A DNA stretch of 64,000 nt from Sphingomonas sp. PR090111-T3T-6A. GTDB lineage: Bacteria > Pseudomonadota > Alphaproteobacteria > Sphingomonadales > Sphingomonadaceae. Positions 53,919 to 61,418 of the stretch are shown in pieces. How positions within the stretch are numbered: position 1 is the first letter of the stretch; each line of letters starts with the position of its first letter. Position numbers and translations under genes: made by a program. The stretch lies in NCBI RefSeq assembly GCF_000383095.1, contig NZ_AORL01000021.1, positions 620,001 to 684,000 of the forward strand, read 5' to 3'. The notes beneath the pieces are model-generated. The model searched no databases. It worked only from the letters and a program-made list of their open reading frames with translations, and was not told where the DNA came from.

Positions 53919-55714
53919 GGGGCTCTGTTGCAGATCACATAATCGAGGGGGGCGAGCGTGACGCGAACGCTGCCCGGCGCCGAAGCGACGGGTGCGCAGC
54001 CGCCATGCAGGCTGACGAAACGGGATGAAGCGGTATCCACCTCCACCTGCGCCTCGATCGGCGCGGTGGAGGTGTTGAAGGCGATCAGCACCTCGCGATG
54101 CGTCTCCGGATCGAAGCGCGAGACGGCGAGCAGCCCCGGCTTGTCCCCCGCCGCACGGACGATCTGCGTGCCCCGGCGGAGCGCGGACGTCGCGGCGCGG
54201 ATGCGGGCGAGTTCGGCGATCGCGCGGTAGATCGGGTGCGCCGCGTCGAAGCGCGCGGTCGCATGGGTCGCGTCGGTGCCGAGCAGCTTCTGCCCCAGAT
54301 AGAGCGGCGTGCGGCTGGCGAACTGATCCTCGCGCGCATCCTGATCGTTGCCCGTCCCGACGAAGCCCTGCTCGTCGCCGGCATAGATGGTCGGAACCCC
54401 GCGCAGGGTGAGCAGCATCGCGTGTGCGAGGATGACGCGCCGCATCACCTCCTCGTCGCTGGCCTGCGGGAAGCCCTGCTTCACGAACCAGGCGAAGCGG
54501 CCATTGTCGTGGTTGGAGACGAAGGTGGGCAGCTCATTGGCCGTCGCGAAGCCATGCTCGTAGAGCGGATCGGCAGCGAAGGTGCGCTCGAACAGATCGG
54601 TGCCCGCCTTGCCAGCGACGGTCTCTGCCGCAGCCTTGGCAAAGGCGAAGTCCAGCACGGCCGGCAGCTTGTCGACGCGCGTATGCTCGGCCAGCGTACC
54701 GGCATCGGGCACCGCCACCTCGCCGAAGATGTGGAAGTGGGGGATGCCGGCGGCACGGGCGCGCTGCTCCATGGCGGGCACGAAGGCCTGCCAGAATTCC
54801 GGGTTCACATGCCGCGCGGTGTCGATGCGGAAGCCGTCGACATGGAAGCGATCGATCCAGCCGCCATAGATGTCGATGAAGCCCGAGACGACGCGCGGAC
54901 TCTCGGTCATCACATCGTCGAGACCGGAGAAGTCGCCCATCGTCGAGCTTTCGCCCGCGAAGGTCGAGTTGCCGCGATTGTGATAATAGATCGGGTCGTT
55001 GAGCCAGTCGGGCACCTTCTCATGCGCCTCGGCCGCCGGCACGAAGGGCGTGTAGGCATAGTCCGGCCGGGTGAGGTGCGCGAAGTTGGCGGGGCTGTGA
55101 TCGGCGTCGCCCGTGAAGCCGGCGTTGATCGGCGCTCCGGTGACGCCACCGCGACGGGAATAGGGATAATCGGCACGCGAACGATAGGGGCACGCCTGCC
55201 CGTCAGCGCATTCGCGATACTGGATCACGTCCGCCGTGTGGTTCACGACGATATCCATATAGACCTTCATCCCCCGCGCATGGGCAGCGTCGACCAGCGC
55301 CTTGAAATCGGCATCGCTGCCGAAATGCGGATCGACATGGGTGAAGTCGGTGATCCAGTAGCCGTGATAGCCGGCGGATTCATGCCCCGCCGGCCCCTGC
55401 ACCGGCTTGTTGCGGAAGATCGGCGCCACCCACAGCGCGGTCACGCCCATGCCCTGGATATAGTCCAGACGGCGGAGCACGCCCTTCAGGTCGCCGCCAT
55501 GGTAGAAGCCCTTGTCGGCGGGATCGAAACCGGTGTGCAGCCGGTCGCCGGCGAGGCCGCCGCGATCGTTGGAAGGATCGGCGTTGTCGAACCGGTCGGG
55601 CAGCAGGAAATAGATGGTCTCGTCTTCGGGCAGCCGCTGGCGATAATCGGCCGCCGCCAGCGGGGCCGTCGACAACAACAGCGATGCAAGCGCGAGGAGC
55701 GAACGGCACTTCAT
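53915..55714 (-). CDS. Exported GH13 alpha-amylase/cyclomaltodextrinase-like enzyme
   Basis: A 599-residue enzyme with a signal peptide (SLLALASLLLSTAPLAAA). Landmarks: ETIYFLLPDRFDN, YHGYWITDFTHVDPHFG, MDIVVNHTAD, nucleophile D298 in GFRIDTARH, acid/base E332 in FGEVAV, and D403 in VSNHDNGR. This pattern fits periplasmic neopullulanase/alpha-amylase proteins. It is the first gene after the TonB receptor (103-base gap) and would shorten maltodextrins after uptake across the outer membrane. Confidence 0.92.
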   Translation of the reverse strand: MKCRSLLALASLLLSTAPLAAADYRQRLPEDETIYFLLPDRFDNADPSNDRGGLAGDRLHTGFDPADKGFYHGGDLKGVLRRLDYIQGMGVTALWVAPIFRNKPVQGPAGHESAGYHGYWITDFTHVDPHFGSDADFKALVDAAHARGMKVYMDIVVNHTADVIQYRECADGQACPYRSRADYPYSRRGGVTGAPINAGFTGDADHSPANFAHLTRPDYAYTPFVPAAEAHEKVPDWLNDPIYYHNRGNSTFAGESSTMGDFSGLDDVMTESPRVVSGFIDIYGGWIDRFHVDGFRIDTARHVNPEFWQAFVPAMEQRARAAGIPHFHIFGEVAVPDAGTLAEHTRVDKLPAVLDFAFAKAAAETVAGKAGTDLFERTFAADPLYEHGFATANELPTFVSNHDNGRFAWFVKQGFPQASDEEVMRRVILAHAMLLTLRGVPTIYAGDEQGFVGTGNDQDAREDQFASRTPLYLGQKLLGTDATHATARFDAAHPIYRAIAELARIRAATSALRRGTQIVRAAGDKPGLLAVSRFDPETHREVLIAFNTSTAPIEAQVEVDTASSRFVSLHGGCAPVASAPGSVRVTLAPLDYVICNRAP

Positions 55715-55817
55715 GCCGCACCATCCGCTGTCACGATGCTGATCGGATCATCCTGCACGACCGGTATCCCGTATTGGCCCGGCGGACGGCCCGAAGACCG
55801 CACCGCCGGATGCCGGA

Positions 55818-58685
55818 TCAGAACTTGTAGGCAATGCCGAGATAGTAATCGCGGCCGTAGCGCTGATAGTCGATGACCTGACGCGGATCGTTGTTCTGGT
55901 AGGTGACGAACGGACGATCGGTGAGGTTCTTCGCCTGGGCCAGGATCGAGAAGCCCTTGAGCGGTCCCGAGTTGAAGTCATAGCCGATCTGGGCGTCGAG
56001 GATGCCCTCGGCCTTCGCCTCGCGATAGGTCGGCGCAGCCGAGAGACCGGCCACCTCGCCCAGGAACTTCGAGCGATAGCGATAGCTCACCCGCGCCTGG
56101 AAGCCCGACTTCTCGAAATAAACCTCCGCGCTCGCCACCCACTTGGACAGGCCCGGCAGCGTGATCGGCTGGGTCGGGTTGCTGTCGTAGATGATGCGGC
56201 TCTTGCTGTAGGACGTGCTGCCGTAGAAGCCGAAGCCGTCGAGATAGTGGGTGATGTCCTTGAACGGCAGCGACAGCGTCGCCTCGAAGCCCTTGAGGTT
56301 GCCGTGGCCCGCATTGGCGGGGATGTGCGACAGGCCGATCTGCCCGCCGGTCGCCAGCGTCGCCGCCTGCTGCGCCGGGGAAAGCTGGCCCAGATAGTCG
56401 GTGAAGTCGAACGCGACGCTGTTGTTCGGATCGACGAATTGGGTGAGGTGCTTGTAGTAGCCCGCCACCGAGACATAGCCCGAGTTGGTGAAATATTTCT
56501 CGAGGCTGATGTCGAGATTGGTCGACTTGTAGGGCTTCAGATAGGTGTTGCCCGCCTGGAAGCTGAACGGGCTGTTGATCGGCCCGCCACCGGCGCCGGC
56601 ATTGGTCGCGTTGACGTCCAGCTCGCGGTTGGCGCGCTCCTGATCGAGGCGCGGGCGCACCATCGTCTGCGATGCGCCGACCTTCACGAAGGCACCGGGC
56701 TTCACCTCCAGCGCCAGCGCGAGGCTCGGCAGGAAGTTGGTGTAGTTGGTCTTCTCGTGGATCGGGTCGATCGTGACGACGCCGTTGGTGAAGCTGGAGG
56801 TCGTGCCCGAGGAGCTTTGCCCGGTGTGGACGACCTGCGCGCCGATCGAGCCGCGCAGCGGCATGTCGGCCACGCGCCCGTCGATCTTCAGCTTCGCATA
56901 GCCGGTCCAGACATTCTCATAGACCTTGTTGTCGCGCACCAGCGAGCCGGGGCGATTATCGTAAAAGGCGTCGTAGGCGTTGTTGTAGAGATAGATCGGG
57001 TTGAGCGCGAGGATCTGCGGGATGCCCAGATAGCCCAGCGACACCGAATCCCCGGTCAGCGCGCCCGCAGGCACCGGTGCCGAGGTCGGCGTGCCGGCCG
57101 CCGGCGTGATGGTGCAGCTTCCGTCGCCGCCCTTCGGGCAGAGGAAGTAGGACTTGTAGGCGCTGTCCTTCTCGCGGCGGCTGTAATTGACGCCGACTTC
57201 CCAGCCATGGAGCAGCCCGCCGCCGAACTCGCCGTCGAGGCTGGCCCGGAGCGCCTTCAGGTCGTCGGTGAAGACCGGCTTGTTGAGGAAGCCCGCCTGC
57301 ACCACGGTCTGCGTGCCGTTATAGCCCCAGCCCTGCGGATCGGTGAGCTGGAACACACCGTCGTCGGCATAATCGAGGCCGGTCTGGAAGCCGAAGGTGC
57401 CGTCCTTGTTCTGGGTGACCGTCACCGTATCGCCCGGCCCGGTCTTGTTGTAGCCGGCGCCGGTATAGGTCTCGAGCAGGAAGTCGGTGCGCTTGGCGTG
57501 CGACCAGCTCGCATCCACCACGAAATGCGTCGTGTCGTTGAAGCTGTAGACGTTGTTCCAGCCGAGCGAGATGTTGTTCGCGGTGCGGCGGTTATAGTCG
57601 TTGCGCTGGACGCCGTGGACATTGCTGAAGGTGGTCGACGTCTCGAGCCCGTCGACGACGGTGTTCGCGGTATAGGGGAGCGGCGAGCCGTCCGCCTGCG
57701 CGCCGTACGCGAGCGGGAACTCGATGCCGCGCAGATGCTGCGTTTCCTTGAAGTGCGAATAGAGCGCATCGAAGGTCGAGTGGAACTTGTCGCTCGGCTG
57801 CCACTCCAGCGTGGCGACGCCGCCGATGCGGTTCAGCAGGTTGGACTGGACATAGGGTTTGGCGCCGCCGAGCACGAGGTTGCCCGCCGCGTCGTTGGCA
57901 TAGCCCCATGCATTGTAGCGCTCATCCTGCGAGGGCGCGGAGGTGGCCGAGATGCCCAGCGCGACGCCGAACGTGTCGTCGGCGAACTTGTCGACATAGG
58001 CGCCCGACACGCGATAGCCGTAGCGCGTCTGGTCCGGGTTGAGCGACTTGTAGTCGTTCATCTCGCCTCGTGCCTGGATCGAGACGATCCGCTCCGCCTG
58101 AGCCAGCGGGCGCAGCATCCGAAGGTCCACGGTGCCGGAAATGCCCGCAGCGATCAGGCCGGCGTCGGCGCTCTTGTAGACGTTGACCGTCTTGAAGAAT
58201 TCGGACGGATACTGGTCATATTCCACGCCGCGATTGTCGCCGACGGTGACCTGCTCGCGGCCGTTGAGCAGCGTGGTGCCGAAATCCGGGCCGAGGCCGC
58301 GGATCGAGAGGCGCTGGTCGCGCCCTTCGAGGCGCTGGGCGGTGACGCCGGGGAGACGGGCGAGCGAGTCCGCGATCGAGACATCGGGCAGCTTGCCGAT
58401 ATCCTCGGCCGAGACGGAGTCGACGATCGTGGTCGACAGGCGCTTGATCTTCGCGGCGCTGTCGAGCGAGGCGCGGATGCCGGTCACGGTGATGACGTTG
58501 GCCGCGCTGCCGTCGGTGCTGTCGGTCGCGGCCGTTGCGGACGCCGCCGCGCTGCCGTTGAGAGCGATCTGTTGCGCCTGCGCGGTGCCGGCCAGAAGGC
58601 CGATCAGGCTGACGCCAAGCCCGAGACGGGTCAGCGCAGGGCGAGCGAAGGCGGGCGCCGAAAGGCGCTGTGCGGAATAGGTCAT
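55818..58685 (-). CDS. MalA-like TonB-dependent receptor (maltodextrin uptake)
   Basis: A 955-residue outer-membrane receptor. The ATG at 58685 follows CCGAGGGGGAGGATC and gives a signal peptide ending near GLLAGTAQAQQ. The plug includes ITVTGIRASLDSAAKIKR, GKLPDVSIADSLARLPGV and ISGTVDLRMLRPL, typical of the carbohydrate TBDR subgroup. The barrel ends RYGRDYYLGIAYKF with terminal Phe. Three GH13 genes follow and a LacI gene is divergent, the gene order of the known Caulobacter maltodextrin system. The frame stays open for about 480 codons upstream, but that part is antisense to the LacI gene. Confidence 0.93.
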   Translation of the reverse strand: MTYSAQRLSAPAFARPALTRLGLGVSLIGLLAGTAQAQQIALNGSAAASATAATDSTDGSAANVITVTGIRASLDSAAKIKRLSTTIVDSVSAEDIGKLPDVSIADSLARLPGVTAQRLEGRDQRLSIRGLGPDFGTTLLNGREQVTVGDNRGVEYDQYPSEFFKTVNVYKSADAGLIAAGISGTVDLRMLRPLAQAERIVSIQARGEMNDYKSLNPDQTRYGYRVSGAYVDKFADDTFGVALGISATSAPSQDERYNAWGYANDAAGNLVLGGAKPYVQSNLLNRIGGVATLEWQPSDKFHSTFDALYSHFKETQHLRGIEFPLAYGAQADGSPLPYTANTVVDGLETSTTFSNVHGVQRNDYNRRTANNISLGWNNVYSFNDTTHFVVDASWSHAKRTDFLLETYTGAGYNKTGPGDTVTVTQNKDGTFGFQTGLDYADDGVFQLTDPQGWGYNGTQTVVQAGFLNKPVFTDDLKALRASLDGEFGGGLLHGWEVGVNYSRREKDSAYKSYFLCPKGGDGSCTITPAAGTPTSAPVPAGALTGDSVSLGYLGIPQILALNPIYLYNNAYDAFYDNRPGSLVRDNKVYENVWTGYAKLKIDGRVADMPLRGSIGAQVVHTGQSSSGTTSSFTNGVVTIDPIHEKTNYTNFLPSLALALEVKPGAFVKVGASQTMVRPRLDQERANRELDVNATNAGAGGGPINSPFSFQAGNTYLKPYKSTNLDISLEKYFTNSGYVSVAGYYKHLTQFVDPNNSVAFDFTDYLGQLSPAQQAATLATGGQIGLSHIPANAGHGNLKGFEATLSLPFKDITHYLDGFGFYGSTSYSKSRIIYDSNPTQPITLPGLSKWVASAEVYFEKSGFQARVSYRYRSKFLGEVAGLSAAPTYREAKAEGILDAQIGYDFNSGPLKGFSILAQAKNLTDRPFVTYQNNDPRQVIDYQRYGRDYYLGIAYKF

Positions 58686-58702
58686 GATCCTCCCCCTCGG
58701 AG

Positions 58703-58728
58703 GCGGCCTTGGCAGGGGCCGCTTTTTT
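58703..58728 (+). terminator. GC hairpin plus T6 in the leader of the MalA-like receptor gene
   Basis: GCGGCC (58703-58708) pairs with GGCCGC (58717-58722) around an 8-base loop, followed by TTTTTT (58723-58728). On the + strand this is a textbook intrinsic terminator, which would stop antisense transcripts leaving the receptor gene. On the - strand the same stem lies in the receptor mRNA leader, just upstream of its ribosome binding site. Confidence 0.6.
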
Positions 58729-58910
58729 GATTTCGCGGCGGGCACCAGCCCTGCCGTCGGTTGTCCTGTGCGACAATCGGGCGGCACCGTTAAGCAGCCC
58801 ACATACGTATTCAGTGCGTTCCCGCCTGCGGACGCTATATGCAACGTCATGAAGGGGGCCGCCCGTTGGCAGGGCGAGACACACCCGCATGGTGAGGGGC
58901 AAGGGCCGGC
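58729..58910. promoter_or_regulatory. Divergent control region of the maltodextrin locus with candidate LacI operators
   Basis: This spacer between the leftward receptor gene and the rightward LacI gene contains two symmetric elements: TTGTC-N6-GACAA (58761-58776) and the perfect palindrome ATACGTAT (58803-58810) with the central CG typical of LacI-family operators. No clear -35/-10 pair was identified on either strand. Confidence 0.45.
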
Positions 58911-59936
58911 ATGACTAAGGCGACATCGTTCGATATTGCGGAACTGGCGGGCGTCTCGCAGCCGACCGTCTCGCGCGCGCTGAGCGGCAGCGGAACGGTG
59001 AGCGAAGCGACGCGCAAACGCATCGAGGCGATCGCGCGCCAGCTCAACTACAAGGTGGACAAGAACGCCTCCAACCTGCGCCGCCGCCATTCCGAGACGC
59101 TGGCCCTGCTGCTGTTCGAGGACCCGACCTCGGACGAGTCCATGATCAACCCCTTCTTCCTCTCGATGCTGGGATCGATCACGCGCACCTGCGCCAAGCG
59201 CGGCTATGACCTGCTCATCTCGTTCCAGCAGATGTCCGCTAACTGGCATGTCGATTATGAGGACAGCCGCAAGGCCGATGGCCTGATCCTGCTCGGCTAT
59301 GGCGACTATGAGGCCTATCGCGCGCGGATCGACCAGCTTGTCGAGCAGGGCACGCATTTCGTGCGCTGGGGCTCGGTGCAGCCCGATCAGCCCGGCATCA
59401 CCATCGGCTGCGACAATGTGCAGGGCGGACGGGAAGCCGCGCGCCATCTGATCGCGCTCGGACGGCGGCGCATCGCTTTCCTCGGCGAGGCCAACAGCCG
59501 CTATCCCGAGTTCCTCGATCGCTATCGCGGCTATTGCCTGGCCCATCACGACGCCGGCCTCGCGCCGCCGCCGCTCACCTTGCAGGCCGACGCGATCACC
59601 ACCGAGCAATCGGGACAGGATGCGATGCGCCGCATCCTGCTGCGCGGCGATCCGCCCGATGCCGTGTTCGCGGCGAGCGACCTGATCGCGATCGGCGCGA
59701 TGCACGCGCTGGCCGAAGCCGGCCTGTCGGTGCCGGGCGACGTCGCGGTGGTCGGCTTCGACGACATCACCGCCGCCAGCCTCGCCAACCCGCCGCTCAC
59801 CACCGTGGCGCAGGATGCGCGACGCGCGGGCGAGATGCTGGTCGATGCGCTGCTCGCCCAGCTTCGCGGCGAAACGATCGAGGGCGCCACCCTTCCCGCC
59901 CGCCTCGTCGTGCGACGTTCGACGGGCGTGCACTGA
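58911..59936 (+). CDS. LacI family transcriptional regulator of the maltodextrin locus
   Basis: A 341-residue repressor. The N-terminal HTH is SFDIAELAGVSQPTVSRALSG followed by the hinge helix region (NASNLRRRHSETLALLLF). The periplasmic-binding-protein-like domain ends with VPGDVAVVGFDDITAASLANPPLTTV, a LacI/GalR hallmark. It is divergent from the receptor gene and directly precedes the transporter gene. By analogy to MalI of Caulobacter it would repress receptor and hydrolase genes until maltose or maltodextrin is present. Confidence 0.93.
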   Translation: MTKATSFDIAELAGVSQPTVSRALSGSGTVSEATRKRIEAIARQLNYKVDKNASNLRRRHSETLALLLFEDPTSDESMINPFFLSMLGSITRTCAKRGYDLLISFQQMSANWHVDYEDSRKADGLILLGYGDYEAYRARIDQLVEQGTHFVRWGSVQPDQPGITIGCDNVQGGREAARHLIALGRRRIAFLGEANSRYPEFLDRYRGYCLAHHDAGLAPPPLTLQADAITTEQSGQDAMRRILLRGDPPDAVFAASDLIAIGAMHALAEAGLSVPGDVAVVGFDDITAASLANPPLTTVAQDARRAGEMLVDALLAQLRGETIEGATLPARLVVRRSTGVH

Positions 59937-61412
59937 GTGGCGGAGAAACCCCGGCAGGGCTTCCGCGGGCTCTGGAACATCTCCTTCGGTTTCTTCGGAA
60001 TCCAGACGGGGTTCGCGCTCCAGAACGCCAATGTCACACGCATCTTCCAGACGCTCGGCACCTCGATCGACGCGCTGCCGCTGCTGTGGATCGCCGCGCC
60101 GGTGACGGGCCTGCTCGTCCAGCCGCTGATCGGGCATTTCAGCGACCGGACATGGGGAAGGCTGGGCCGGCGACGCCCCTATTTCCTCATCGGCGCGTTG
60201 CTGGCGACCTTCGCGCTGCTGGCCATGCCTTCGGCCCCCGGCATCGCGGTCGCGGCCGTGCTGCTATGGTTGCTCGACGGCTCGCTCAACGTGACGATGG
60301 AGCCCTTCCGTGCCTTCGTGGGTGACATGCTCGCGCCGGAGCAGCGGACTGCGGGCTATGCGATGCAGACCGCCTTCATCGGCGCGGGCGCCGTCGCGGC
60401 CTCGCTCGCCCCCGAGATATTGAGCCATGGCTTCGGCGTCGCCAGCACCGCGCCGCCCGGCGTCGTGCCGCCATCGGTGCGCCTCGCCTTCCAGATCGGT
60501 GCGGCGGTTCTGCTCGTCGCGGTGCTGTGGACGATCCTGACGACGCGCGAATATTCGCCGGCCGAACTCGCTTCCTTCGACACCGCCGCAGAGGCGGGAC
60601 CGGACGACACGCCACTGGTCGCGCCGCGATCCGGGCCTGCCTGGCTCGCTCTCGGGGTACTGATCGGCGTGGGCGTGAGCCTGCTCGGGCTCGACAAGCC
60701 GCTCTATATCCTCGCCGGCGGGCTCACCGCCTTCGGGCTGGCGCAGATGATCCACCGCCGCGCGCTCTCGGCCGGACATGGCGACAACGCGCTCGGCCGG
60801 ATCATCTCCGATCTCGCCACCATGCCGGACGGGATGCGCCGGCTCGCGCTGGTGCAATTCTGCACATGGTCGGCGCTGTTCATTCTCTGGGTGTTCACCA
60901 CGCCCGTCGTCGCCATGGTCGCCTTCGGCACGCGCGACCCGGCGAGCCAAGCCTATGCCGACGGAGCGGACTGGGTGGGCGTGCTGTTCGCCACCTATAA
61001 CGGCGTCGCGGCCATCATGGCCTTTCTGCTGCCTCTGCTGGCGAAGCGGATCGGGCGGCGTTCCACGCACATCCTCTGCCTGCTGGCCGGTGCGATCGGC
61101 TTCGCCCTCATTCCGCAGATCCATAGCGCGACCGCGCTCCTCGCGCCGATGCTGCTGATCGGCATCGCATGGGCGTCGCTGCTCACCATGCCCTATGCGA
61201 TCCTCGCCGGGCTGCTGCCGCAACGGAAGCTCGGCGTCTATATGGGGCTTTTCAACATCTTCGTCGTGCTGCCCCAGCTGCTGGTATCGAGCGTGATGGG
61301 AGCGATCGGCGCGCATCTTTTTCCGGGCGACCCACGCTGGACGCTGTTCTTCGCGGCGGGCGCACTGGTGACGGCCGCCCTCGCGATGACGAGGGTCGCA
61401 GCGAAGGACTGA
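59937..61412 (+). CDS. MFS sugar transporter, SLC45/MalY-like
   Basis: A 491-residue inner-membrane protein with about 12 helices. It starts at a GTG immediately after the LacI stop. Signatures are FGIQTGFALQNANVTRIFQTLG in helix 1, the loop GHFSDRTWGRLGRRRPYFLIGA and LDGSLNVTMEPFRAFVGDML, all typical of the SLC45-like glycoside:H+ symporters found in maltose loci. It would carry maltose or maltodextrins into the cytoplasm. It ends 6 bases from the convergent GH115 gene. Confidence 0.9.
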   Translation: MAEKPRQGFRGLWNISFGFFGIQTGFALQNANVTRIFQTLGTSIDALPLLWIAAPVTGLLVQPLIGHFSDRTWGRLGRRRPYFLIGALLATFALLAMPSAPGIAVAAVLLWLLDGSLNVTMEPFRAFVGDMLAPEQRTAGYAMQTAFIGAGAVAASLAPEILSHGFGVASTAPPGVVPPSVRLAFQIGAAVLLVAVLWTILTTREYSPAELASFDTAAEAGPDDTPLVAPRSGPAWLALGVLIGVGVSLLGLDKPLYILAGGLTAFGLAQMIHRRALSAGHGDNALGRIISDLATMPDGMRRLALVQFCTWSALFILWVFTTPVVAMVAFGTRDPASQAYADGADWVGVLFATYNGVAAIMAFLLPLLAKRIGRRSTHILCLLAGAIGFALIPQIHSATALLAPMLLIGIAWASLLTMPYAILAGLLPQRKLGVYMGLFNIFVVLPQLLVSSVMGAIGAHLFPGDPRWTLFFAAGALVTAALAMTRVAAKD

Positions 61413-61418
61413 GCCTCA

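Noticed and set aside
58686-60137. Possible giant N-terminal extension of the MalA-like receptor (frame open for about 480 more codons)
   Set aside because: The extension is antisense to the well-supported LacI gene, and the receptor has a perfect ribosome binding site and signal peptide at 58685.
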